A program made the translations under genes and the position numbers. The notes beneath the pieces are model-generated. The model had not been told where the DNA came from. It worked only from the letters and a program-made list of their open reading frames with translations, and searched no databases. A stretch of DNA of 64,000 nucleotides. It comes from Emcibacter sp. GTDB taxonomy: Bacteria; Pseudomonadota; Alphaproteobacteria; Sphingomonadales; Emcibacteraceae. This document shows, piece after piece, positions 19,083 to 27,801 of this stretch (positions are counted from its first letter, which is position 1; each line of letters begins with the position of its first letter). Location of the stretch: positions 186,001 to 250,000 of the forward strand of contig JAIOYI010000001.1 of the NCBI GenBank assembly GCA_021741205.1, in the 5' to 3' direction.

Positions 19083-20378
19083 ATGCCACAGAATTCTGAT
19101 CAAGTTCTTGAGCGACTGCACAGGTTCCATCCCAAAGTGATCGACCTCAGTCTTGAACGCATGAATATTATGCTTACAAAGCTTGGGCATCCCGAACGGA
19201 AATTACCGCCCGTTATTCATGTGGCGGGCACCAATGGCAAGGGATCAACCACGGCCTATCTTAGGGCTATCTTAGAAGCTGCTGGGCTGTCCGTCCATGT
19301 CTATAGCTCGCCCCATCTGGTGAGCTTTTCTGAACGTATTCGTCTAGCGGGAAAGTTGATCTCAGAGGAGAAATTGCTTGATCTTCTGCTCTATTGCGAA
19401 CAAATCAACGGTGAAACCCCGATCACTTACTTTGAAATTACCACAGCCATAGCCTTTAAGGCATTCTCTGAATGTCCTGCCGATGTGGTGCTTTTGGAAG
19501 TGGGACTTGGGGGGCGGCTTGATGCCACCAATGTGATTGAAAAACCGCTCAGCACTGTTATCACGCCCATATCTATGGATCATGAACATTTTTTAGGAAC
19601 AACACTTCAAGCCATCGCCCATGAAAAGGCAGGTATCGCTAAAAAAAATGTCCCGCTCATCTTAGGCCCCCAGGAAATCCCTGCCAAAACCGCCGTCATG
19701 GATTATGCCGAAGAAATTGGTGCGCTGCTTTATGATCAAAATCATTGGACGACCACCAAAACCGATGCGGGATTTTTATATCAGGATGCGAAGGGTGCGC
19801 TTTCTCTGCCTTACCCCAATTTGCATGGCCCCCACCAAATTTCCAATGCGGCCTTGGCGATCGCCTGCTTGCGCCATCAGGATAAGTTTAACATCACTTC
19901 GGCGCACATAGAAAAGGGCATTACATCGGTTGTCTGGCCCGCACGGCTTCAGGATATCAGCCAAAGTTTATTTGGTAAAATTCTGCCAAACGGCAGCGAA
20001 CTTTGGCTTGACGGCGGCCACAACCCCGCGGCGGGGCAGGTTCTCGCCAATCATTTTTCAGAAAATCGTGATCTGCCACTCTATTTGATTTGCGGCATGA
20101 TGGCAGGAAAAGATGCGCGTCTGTTTCTCAGTCCCTTAAGCCCGCTGATCCGTGAATTTTATGGTCTGACCATTACGAATGAAGAAAGCTATAGCGCAGA
20201 AGGCATAACCCAGAAGGCAAAAGAAGCCCAAATGACGGCACAAAGCAGCCCCTCCGCCAAAGATGCCCTTAAACAAATTGCGGCAAAAACACAAGACCGC
20301 CCCGTTCGTGTTCTAATCTGCGGCTCGTTATATCTTGCGGGACATGTTTTAAGAGAAAATGAGCTTTACCCAACATAA
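19083..20378 (+). CDS. folC: Bifunctional folylpolyglutamate synthase / dihydrofolate synthase
   Basis: Adds glutamate to dihydropteroate and extends folate polyglutamates. 431 aa, Mur-ligase-like. Motifs: the P-loop VAGTNGKGSTTAYLRAIL, SSPHLVSFSERIR, EVGLGGRLDATNV, the carbamylated-Lys region HEKAGIAKK, and DGGHNPA in the C-terminal domain. Last gene of the rightward block; the convergent trxA terminator begins six bases after the stop. Confidence 0.95.
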   Translation: MPQNSDQVLERLHRFHPKVIDLSLERMNIMLTKLGHPERKLPPVIHVAGTNGKGSTTAYLRAILEAAGLSVHVYSSPHLVSFSERIRLAGKLISEEKLLDLLLYCEQINGETPITYFEITTAIAFKAFSECPADVVLLEVGLGGRLDATNVIEKPLSTVITPISMDHEHFLGTTLQAIAHEKAGIAKKNVPLILGPQEIPAKTAVMDYAEEIGALLYDQNHWTTTKTDAGFLYQDAKGALSLPYPNLHGPHQISNAALAIACLRHQDKFNITSAHIEKGITSVVWPARLQDISQSLFGKILPNGSELWLDGGHNPAAGQVLANHFSENRDLPLYLICGMMAGKDARLFLSPLSPLIREFYGLTITNEESYSAEGITQKAKEAQMTAQSSPSAKDALKQIAAKTQDRPVRVLICGSLYLAGHVLRENELYPT

Positions 20379-20383
20379 GTCAC

Positions 20384-20410
20384 AAAAAAATGCGACAAGA
20401 ATGCCGCATA
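20384..20410 (-). terminator. Terminator of trxA (minus strand)
   Basis: ATGCG and CGCAT arms with a 10-base loop; on the minus strand they are followed by seven T. It sits between the convergent folC and trxA genes. The stem is short. Confidence 0.6.
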
Positions 20411-20435
20411 TTTCTCTGTTATAATATTCTAAATC

Positions 20436-20756
20436 TTAGCTGTTATCTTTGATCCAATTTTCCAAATCAGACTTGGAACAACTACCGACCTTCATGGCGG
20501 CAACCTCGCCACCCTTAAAGAGCATCATCGTTGGAATACTACGCACCCCATAACTGGTTGGCGTATTGGGATTTTCATCAATATTCATTTTAGCAATAGT
20601 AAGACCATCGCCCATTTCTGCGGAAACCTGTTCAAGGACAGGGCCAAGTTGCTTACAAGGGCCACACCATTCCGCCCAGAAATCAACCAAAACAGGTTTA
20701 TCGGAATTCAATATTTTTGTCTGAAATTCGCTGTCTGCAACCGAAATTATGCTCAT
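20436..20756 (-). CDS. trxA: Thioredoxin
   Basis: Small cytoplasmic dithiol-disulfide oxidoreductase. 106 aa, with the active site WAEWCGPCKQ (CGPC), conserved DFWA before it, the cis-Pro in SIPTMMLF and the C-terminal KSDLENWI helix. It lies 74 bp downstream of addA with its own likely promoter in that gap; the addA-trxA pairing is common in Alphaproteobacteria. Confidence 0.96.
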   Translation of the reverse strand: MSIISVADSEFQTKILNSDKPVLVDFWAEWCGPCKQLGPVLEQVSAEMGDGLTIAKMNIDENPNTPTSYGVRSIPTMMLFKGGEVAAMKVGSCSKSDLENWIKDNS

Positions 20757-20830
20757 AATTTTTATCCTCGAAATCTAAAATATATCCTGTCCAAATGTAG
20801 GAACATACCGTTCATTCGTCAAGAGAAAGC

Positions 20831-23800
20831 TCAAAATTTAATTTGTTCCAACATGGCTTCTGGCAATTCCATAAGGCGGGCAACATCCGTCCACAACAAT
20901 AAACAGATGATGGTCTTATCCGGATAAATATCCGCTAAAACCGCACGATACGCCGCCATCTGACGCAAATAAAGACGGGGCACGTCCATAACATCATGGG
21001 GCGGCGGGCGATTGGTTTTATAATCAATAATCAACACACGGCTATCGGTCACCACAAGCCTGTCCACCTGTCCCGAGACCGCAACTGTTCCCGCGAGACC
21101 AACCAGAGATACCTCTGCCCGACTATGGGGGGAAAAAACCTCTGCAAATCTTTCATCTTCAAGAATATAGCGCACTTGCTCTATGATCTTTGTCACATCA
21201 TCTGATCTTAAACCATAAGCGGACTGACTTAGAAATCTTTGAGCCGCATCAAACTGTCTTTCCGTTGGCATATCTGGCAATATTTCCAGCAACCGATGGA
21301 TGATCCGGCCTCGGTTAAACCGTATGTTATCTGTGCTTTTACGGCTCTTACTCTTTAAAGGGCTTATGACAGCAGGCTCGTCTTCTGTCATTCGGGACGG
21401 GCTTAGGGGCCGCACAAGGGAATGCTCAATGGGCGCCGCTTGATGAACCCAAAAAGGCAATGATGATTCTTTGGGTAATGATTTTAAAAGAGATATTTCT
21501 TCTTTTATGGTTTTGCCTTGAGGACATGTCAGCCGCCATAAATAGCCATCCTCAGTCCCGTCACCTTGTTTTGCATCCGTCATATTTTCAAGAGTTCTTT
21601 GAATGATGTCATACCAGCAATTTTCACTGCGATCATTTTTACCATTCCAACCTGTGATATAAAGTCTATCTTCTGCTCTTGTCATCGCCACATAAAGCAG
21701 ACGCAAATATTCCTGATCCCGTACAAGATTTATTTTGTCCCGAGCCGCCTTACAGGGGCCAAGTTCAAAATCTTTCTTAGACGGCCAGAATAAGATCTCA
21801 TCGCCTTCTTGTCCGGCCCATAAAAGCTGTGATCCTAGCTTCGGCACCTGACAGGTATCTGGCAGAATAACGATCGGAGCCTGAAGTCCCTTGGCTGCAT
21901 GAACCGTCATAATTCTGACCTCCGACTGTCCCTGTTCCATGTCACGCTTGATTTCCACATTGCCCCTATCAACCCAAGTGAGAAAGCCTTGCAGCGATGA
22001 AATATTATTAACCTCATACCCCATGGCAAGTTGTAAGAATTCATCAATGGGATCGTTGGCCTCTTCCCCCAAACGACTTAATAATTTTTTACGTCCCTCA
22101 AGGGTTGTTAAGAGATAGCTGTAAAATTCAAAAGGTGGGGCGGTATCGGCAAAATTACTGAGGGACGTTAAAAAATCATGAGCCTTTTTAAAAATAGGTC
22201 TTTCTGATTTTCTGGATAGAAGGTTTGCCCAAAGATTTGATGTCCGCCCATAGGCCAGATCATAAAGATCATCTTCGCTAAATCCGATGAAGGGGCTTTT
22301 TAACACCACCGCCAAGGTTAAATCATCACTGGGCAGAAGCACAAAATTACCCACCGCCATCAAATCCATCACCGCCATCTGTTCGCTCAGCAGCATTTTA
22401 TCCTGACCCGCAACGGCTATACCACGTGCCTTTAGGGCTCTTATCATATAATCATCAAATTTTGTTCTTCTGCGCACAAGGATCATAATATCGCCTGCCC
22501 CAATGGGGCGTGCCTTAGAGGTCAGTATATCACCATTATTAATCCAGCCCGCAATGCTTTGCGCAATGCGAATGGCCAGTTTCATTTCAGCGGACTGGGA
22601 GGGTTCCTGAATAACGGGGAGCTGCCAATCATCGGGGGCAACTATCTCATCAGGCTCCTCCGTAGGCCAAAGTTCCACAAGACCCGCCTCGCCCATTCGG
22701 GACGGGCTGTGCAATATTTCGTCATCAGAAAAAGTTAAGGCCATACGGCTTGTAATACTTTCGAAAACCTGATCCACCAGATTAAGCACCGCCGCCGTTG
22801 ACCGAAAGGACAGGGCAAGATTAACATTATGAAAATGATGCTGCACAGCTTGTGATTTTTTCTGAAAATTCTGTCTGTTTTCAACAAATTCCTTTGGGTC
22901 AGCCCGTTGAAAGGAATAAATCGATTGTTTCACATCGCCCACGGCAAAAATGGTTCTCATAACCTCGGACTGACCTTCGCCCACAAAAAATTCATTGGCC
23001 AATGCCTTGACCACCTGCCATTGTTCGGGATTGGTGTCTTGGGCCTCATCAATCAAAATATGATCAATCCCCCCGTCCAATTTAAAGAGAATCCAGTCTG
23101 CAATAGCGCTGTTGCCAATAAGACCTGTAACTTTTAAGATCAAATCATCGTAATCCATCACCGCATGACGGGTCTTGCTCTTTTTAAAGGCCTCTAGCAT
23201 AGCAGCCCCGATCCTGAGCAAGGCCTTGCTGTTATCAAGTAGCATCAAGGTTTTAATTTTTTCGTCGATCTTAAAAATCCGATCGGCCTCATTTTCCATG
23301 GCAAGGAAAGCCATAGGCCATGCCTCCACCATCTTTTTCGGCATCAATATTTTTCTGATCTCACCGCTGGTTTTGGTTAAAAAGACCGACCTATAGCGGT
23401 CAAAATTTTCTCTCCGATCATCGGGATGAGACAAAAAAATTGCCATATCTTGGGCGAATGCTTGATTGGTCGGACTGCCCGTTTGCAAGGCTTCTATAAC
23501 GGCTCTTAATCCCACCTCGTCGAAATTTCCGTCAGCATAAGCCTCGCCGATAATGTTCCCCACAGTATCCGAGGGCTTGATATCCAACATTGCCGCCATG
23601 ACCGATACCACATTTTCTACCGTCCGATGCCGCCGCAACATCCGTTCCAGACCGCTTCTTTGACCGATTAATGCCTTAATCAAATCCCCAAAACTATTTT
23701 CAGTGACGATGCGAGATATATGGGTCAAGGCATGAGCAAGCGTCTGATTAATATCGGGTCTGGATTCGGTTAAGACCGCATCACGTGCCTTGGCAAGATG

Positions 23801-24253
23801 CTCTAATGTAGTGCGTTCATCCATAACTTGAAAATGGGGTGCAATACCTGCTTCTAAGGGAAATCTGCCCAAAAGCGACTGGCAAAAGGAATGAATGGTC
23901 TGAATTTTTAAACCACCTGGCACCTCAAGAACCCGTGCAAAAAGCTTACGGGCAAGATTGATTTGATCCCTTGAGGGGTCTTTTCCCGTTAGATTTTTTA
24001 TGTGTCGGTAAAGGTCCTCTTCAGAACAATTCACCCATTGTCCAAGCATGCGATTAATTCGGTTTGCCATTTCGGCCGCCGCCGTTTTGGTGAAGGTCAG
24101 GCATAAAAGCCGTTCTGGTGGAATGGCGGTGAGCAAAATGCGCAAAACCCGATTGGTCAAAACAGAGGTCTTGCCCGTTCCCGCCGAGGCGGCCACCCAA
24201 ACAGAGGCACTAGGGTCCGATGCCTGTCTCTGATCCTTGGTCTGTTCTATCAT
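20831..24253 (-). CDS. addA: Double-strand break repair helicase AddA, alphaproteobacterial type
   Basis: Helicase-nuclease subunit of the AddAB complex, the RecBCD counterpart that resects double-strand ends for RecA. 1140 aa. UvrD-like SF1 motifs: Walker A ASAGTGKTSVLTNRVL near residue 20, LCLTFTKTAAAEM, the DEAQDTN-type Walker B in ILIDEAQDTNPEQW, AVGDVKQSIYSFQRADP, MTVHAAKGLQAP and YVAMTRAEDRLYI. The C-terminal RecB-family nuclease has LIIDYKTNRPP. Starts by an ATGA overlap with addB. Confidence 0.95.
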   Translation of the reverse strand: MIEQTKDQRQASDPSASVWVAASAGTGKTSVLTNRVLRILLTAIPPERLLCLTFTKTAAAEMANRINRMLGQWVNCSEEDLYRHIKNLTGKDPSRDQINLARKLFARVLEVPGGLKIQTIHSFCQSLLGRFPLEAGIAPHFQVMDERTTLEHLAKARDAVLTESRPDINQTLAHALTHISRIVTENSFGDLIKALIGQRSGLERMLRRHRTVENVVSVMAAMLDIKPSDTVGNIIGEAYADGNFDEVGLRAVIEALQTGSPTNQAFAQDMAIFLSHPDDRRENFDRYRSVFLTKTSGEIRKILMPKKMVEAWPMAFLAMENEADRIFKIDEKIKTLMLLDNSKALLRIGAAMLEAFKKSKTRHAVMDYDDLILKVTGLIGNSAIADWILFKLDGGIDHILIDEAQDTNPEQWQVVKALANEFFVGEGQSEVMRTIFAVGDVKQSIYSFQRADPKEFVENRQNFQKKSQAVQHHFHNVNLALSFRSTAAVLNLVDQVFESITSRMALTFSDDEILHSPSRMGEAGLVELWPTEEPDEIVAPDDWQLPVIQEPSQSAEMKLAIRIAQSIAGWINNGDILTSKARPIGAGDIMILVRRRTKFDDYMIRALKARGIAVAGQDKMLLSEQMAVMDLMAVGNFVLLPSDDLTLAVVLKSPFIGFSEDDLYDLAYGRTSNLWANLLSRKSERPIFKKAHDFLTSLSNFADTAPPFEFYSYLLTTLEGRKKLLSRLGEEANDPIDEFLQLAMGYEVNNISSLQGFLTWVDRGNVEIKRDMEQGQSEVRIMTVHAAKGLQAPIVILPDTCQVPKLGSQLLWAGQEGDEILFWPSKKDFELGPCKAARDKINLVRDQEYLRLLYVAMTRAEDRLYITGWNGKNDRSENCWYDIIQRTLENMTDAKQGDGTEDGYLWRLTCPQGKTIKEEISLLKSLPKESSLPFWVHQAAPIEHSLVRPLSPSRMTEDEPAVISPLKSKSRKSTDNIRFNRGRIIHRLLEILPDMPTERQFDAAQRFLSQSAYGLRSDDVTKIIEQVRYILEDERFAEVFSPHSRAEVSLVGLAGTVAVSGQVDRLVVTDSRVLIIDYKTNRPPPHDVMDVPRLYLRQMAAYRAVLADIYPDKTIICLLLWTDVARLMELPEAMLEQIKF

Positions 24254-27200
24254 GCCGTCCCCTCTGGCTTTTGATCAAGGTTAAGATGTGCTTTGTCCTT
24301 ATCACCAAAATCATTACCCTGCCATTCCCGTGTTCTCGCCAAATGGTCATATTCGCCGTAGCCTAAATTATCGGGACGAGGGTTATTTAAGTAAGGGGTT
24401 TGTTGTAAGTCAAAGGTCGTGACAAGCTGCACCAAACCATCATAAGACGCCTTAATAACCGCCGAGATATCCATCTTATTGGGAGTTGAGCTGTTAAAAG
24501 ACGTTATTTTTGCCACGTCATCACCGCCTTTGAGTTGCCAATAAGACAATTCGCTCACGGCAAGTGCCTGAACATTATCGAATTGTCCCGCTTCGGCCAT
24601 AAGCCCCTCAAGGGGTAATTGGGGAGCGTAACCCGCATAAATTTGTCGTGCGGAGGGGCTTTGTCCTGTTTTATAGTCAATAATACAGAGACTTTCATTG
24701 TCCAAGAGATCAATACGGTCAGCCTTTGCTGTAAGGATGAATTCCCCACCTGGTAAATCAAAAACCATACGGCCCTCAACTTCGGTTGCGATTGTTTTTG
24801 AACTTTGGCGGCGTTTATTTTCTTCCGCCACAAACCATTCTGCCACATGAATAAAACGAGGCCACCAGAAAGAGCTTACCTGTGGTCTATCCAGATAATC
24901 TTTAAATTTTTCTTGACCAATGGCAATCAGTTCCGTGACCGCATCAGGAGGCAGATGATCCCTAAACGTCGTCATAAATTCATCCAAGGCATCATGAATG
25001 ATCGTCCCCTTATCAGCGGCAGCGGGGTCAGCATCAAGGGACTCTAGCGGTTTCAAATTCAAAATATACTGAGCATAAATACTGTAGGGATCTTGCATCC
25101 ATTTTTGGATACGGGTCACCGATAATTTTCTGGGTCGCACCTCTGGCGGTGGCGTGGGACGGGGCGGTGGGATAAATATTTGTGTCTCTGGCCGATCCAA
25201 AGCATGATACCGATCGAGCCATAAGACCATATCATCGGGCTTAAAAATATCGGGGGCAATGGCATCCATACGGCTCAGCCAACGGGATTTCACGGTTGGG
25301 GTGCCGTCCACCTTCTCTGATCTGGTCAGAACCACTTGCGGTGCCGAGGCGGCTTGAACAAAATCATGGGCACTCAGACCTATTTTTCGTTCTAGGGACG
25401 GTAAACCAAAATCACGTCGCATAGGACGGCTCATCCACGGGTCTGGTAAGGGATCAGGAGGCCAGATTCCCTCATTTAATCCCGCCAATATGACAAGATC
25501 CGCATGTTGAAGTCTCGCCTCAAGCGGCCCCCATATATTCAGTCTTGGATGCTGTCCATATTTTGACCGAACCGTAATTCCCCCCATAAAAACATCAAGT
25601 AAAGCGGCATAACTTTCTGGTTTCAGGCTTTTCAGTATGGGAGACGCCTGATATAAGTCTTCAATTAATTTGGCTGCCTCTTCTCCCGCATCATGGGCCC
25701 ATAATCTTTGCGCCCCTGTTTTGTCATGGGATGCGGATAATTTTTCAGCCAAATCAATATGATGGGTCAACATCACTTCAAAAGATGTTTCTGTTCTTTG
25801 CATCAATACTTCAAAAGGCTCAATAAAATCGCTTAATTCCTGCCACCATTGTATTAAGGCCGCAATGTCCTTACGGTGGGGATTGTCTCTAAGGACATGA
25901 TCCAGCATATAAGAAATCCCAGAGCACCCCTTTTCAGGTCGTGGACCACGCAGGATGGTTTCTTCCAAGAGCCTTACCCTCTTTCGAAAAGAACCGATCT
26001 CTTGTCCACCCGCGGCGAGGGGGTGTTTTAAAACCGACAAAAGCGCCACAGGGGCCAACCCCTCACCCATCATTTGGGCGCACAGGCGCAGGAAAACACC
26101 CGGCTGCGTGTTCAACAACGGTGTCCCTGCGCTGTCATCTATTAAAATATCCCAACGTTTCAGTTCCCCCGCAACTCTTCTGGCCAATTGTCGGTCAGGG
26201 GTGATGAGGGCGGCGGTTTTACCCTCTGTTTCCAAAGCTTCACGGAGCATAAGCGCAATCACGCCCGCCTCTTCACGCAAACTCGGCGCATCAAAACGGC
26301 TAAAGCCCTTTGTTGCAGACTTAACATCCAAGGAAAGGGTCGGCCAGATATCCGTGGTTTCAGCGGGTCGCATAACTTCCTGCAGTAAATGTTCCCGTGC
26401 AAGACGATCTGGGGTTGGCCTATCATCATCCTCCAACCAATTTTGTACACTATCCCGATCGGCGCCAAGGGATTTCAAAAGATGTTTCATGGTCGCCTGT
26501 GGATGGGTGTCATCAATAACGTCCCAACTTTTCCCATCCATAGAAAGATCAAGCCCCGGCAAAATAACCATACCTTGTGGTAGCTTTGCAATAACACCGA
26601 GCAAATTTGCCGTTGCAGGAATGGAACCTGTTGACCCCGCCGCAATGATGGGGTGTTCTGGTGGATGATTAATCCATTTCTCATAAAGCCCAATCAGCAG
26701 CTTATTACGTCTTTCTGCGGTATCGGAAAATCCAGTAAGCGCCAAAATATCAGGCCATTTTTCTGTGAGGATAACCAAAAAATCCAATGTCTGCTGCCAG
26801 TGAACTGCATATTCAGAAGGCACCAAATTTTCAAGATTTTTAAAACTCAGCTGTTCGGTTTGAACATGATCCAAAAACTGTCCTAGCGCATGGGCAAGAA
26901 TGGCACATTGGGCATTTTCTGGTGCATTGTCGCCGCGGCTCTGATACCAGCGTTCAATGATATCCATAAGAAGCATCTGACGTATATGAGGGGGAATGGC
27001 GGGTGCCAAATCAACATCCCATAGAGAGGCCGGCATATTACCAGACAGAAACAGATCATCCTCATCCACATCACCAATGGGTTCGATCCGAGGAAGAATG
27101 AGCGATTTACCATCCGCCGCCCGTAAAAAAGCCTCTCGCAGGGACCGAACGGCACGCCGATTAGGCAGCAAGATTAAAACATCACTTAACAGCAAAGGAT

Positions 27201-27303
27201 CATCGCCAAATCGAGCTCGAATACCCTGCACCAACCCATCAACAAAGGAATAATGGGTGGGAAGATTATAAATTTCTGGCACGCCTTTTAGCCTTCTGGA
27301 CAT
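24250..27303 (-). CDS. addB: Double-strand break repair protein AddB, alphaproteobacterial type
   Basis: Second subunit of AddAB. 1017 aa. The N-terminal helicase-like region has LPNRRAVRSLREAFL but no classical Walker A, as is normal for the alphaproteobacterial AddB. GLNEGIWPPDP and the C-terminal nuclease motif LCIIDYKTGQSP with the upstream acidic residues are clear. Four-base overlap with addA; only one base separates it from tsaE. In many alphaproteobacteria two sugar-phosphate genes (amgK, murU) stand between tsaE and addB; they are absent here. Confidence 0.94.
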   Translation of the reverse strand: MSRRLKGVPEIYNLPTHYSFVDGLVQGIRARFGDDPLLLSDVLILLPNRRAVRSLREAFLRAADGKSLILPRIEPIGDVDEDDLFLSGNMPASLWDVDLAPAIPPHIRQMLLMDIIERWYQSRGDNAPENAQCAILAHALGQFLDHVQTEQLSFKNLENLVPSEYAVHWQQTLDFLVILTEKWPDILALTGFSDTAERRNKLLIGLYEKWINHPPEHPIIAAGSTGSIPATANLLGVIAKLPQGMVILPGLDLSMDGKSWDVIDDTHPQATMKHLLKSLGADRDSVQNWLEDDDRPTPDRLAREHLLQEVMRPAETTDIWPTLSLDVKSATKGFSRFDAPSLREEAGVIALMLREALETEGKTAALITPDRQLARRVAGELKRWDILIDDSAGTPLLNTQPGVFLRLCAQMMGEGLAPVALLSVLKHPLAAGGQEIGSFRKRVRLLEETILRGPRPEKGCSGISYMLDHVLRDNPHRKDIAALIQWWQELSDFIEPFEVLMQRTETSFEVMLTHHIDLAEKLSASHDKTGAQRLWAHDAGEEAAKLIEDLYQASPILKSLKPESYAALLDVFMGGITVRSKYGQHPRLNIWGPLEARLQHADLVILAGLNEGIWPPDPLPDPWMSRPMRRDFGLPSLERKIGLSAHDFVQAASAPQVVLTRSEKVDGTPTVKSRWLSRMDAIAPDIFKPDDMVLWLDRYHALDRPETQIFIPPPRPTPPPEVRPRKLSVTRIQKWMQDPYSIYAQYILNLKPLESLDADPAAADKGTIIHDALDEFMTTFRDHLPPDAVTELIAIGQEKFKDYLDRPQVSSFWWPRFIHVAEWFVAEENKRRQSSKTIATEVEGRMVFDLPGGEFILTAKADRIDLLDNESLCIIDYKTGQSPSARQIYAGYAPQLPLEGLMAEAGQFDNVQALAVSELSYWQLKGGDDVAKITSFNSSTPNKMDISAVIKASYDGLVQLVTTFDLQQTPYLNNPRPDNLGYGEYDHLARTREWQGNDFGDKDKAHLNLDQKPEGTA

Positions 27304-27304
27304 T

Positions 27305-27793
27305 TTATTTATCTTCTACGATTTTTTTTAACCTGTTTTTCCATAAATCATCCCCTAATATCTTCAAAATTCTCGCCTCTCCATTATGGCCAATTTCAAG
27401 ACGTAGGGTAAGAAACCCTTGCGGCAAATAGGGCCCAAGTCTTGAGGGCCATTCGATTAAACTTACGGCCTGATCGAAGGCATCTTCGATACCAAGTTCA
27501 AAGGCCTCTTCTGGACTTTCTAGGCGATAAAGATCCATATGCCAAATAACGGGCGTTATGTTATCATCTGCTTTTGGCTCATAAATTTGAACCAGATTAA
27601 AGGTGGGGCTTGGCACATCATCGGACAAGTCAAGAGCATGGATCACGGAACGACACAGTTCCGTCTTTCCCGCTCCAAGGGCACCGTCAAGGGCCACAAC
27701 ATCACCTTTTCTTAATAAGGGGGCGAAAACCGTCGCAAATTTCTTTGTCGCCGTCAGATCGTCTAAAATAATTTCCACCAATAATGTCTGCAC
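27305..27793 (-). CDS. tsaE: tRNA threonylcarbamoyladenosine biosynthesis ATPase TsaE
   Basis: ATPase that resets the TsaBD complex making t6A37 in ANN-decoding tRNAs. 162 aa, with P-loop LDGALGAGKTELCRSV, PSPTFNLVQIYE, the WHMDLYRLESPEEAFELG block and LIEWPSRLG. The start is a GTG at 27793 with AGGA upstream; there is no ATG before the conserved domain. It begins 8 bp after the DivL-like gene and is one base before addB, so the four genes are probably one transcript. Confidence 0.93.
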   Translation of the reverse strand: MQTLLVEIILDDLTATKKFATVFAPLLRKGDVVALDGALGAGKTELCRSVIHALDLSDDVPSPTFNLVQIYEPKADDNITPVIWHMDLYRLESPEEAFELGIEDAFDQAVSLIEWPSRLGPYLPQGFLTLRLEIGHNGEARILKILGDDLWKNRLKKIVEDK

Positions 27794-27801
27794 CTATTGT
27801 C

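Noticed and set aside
25955-26668. Plus-strand frame of 237 codons
   Set aside because: Antisense to addB and without family features.
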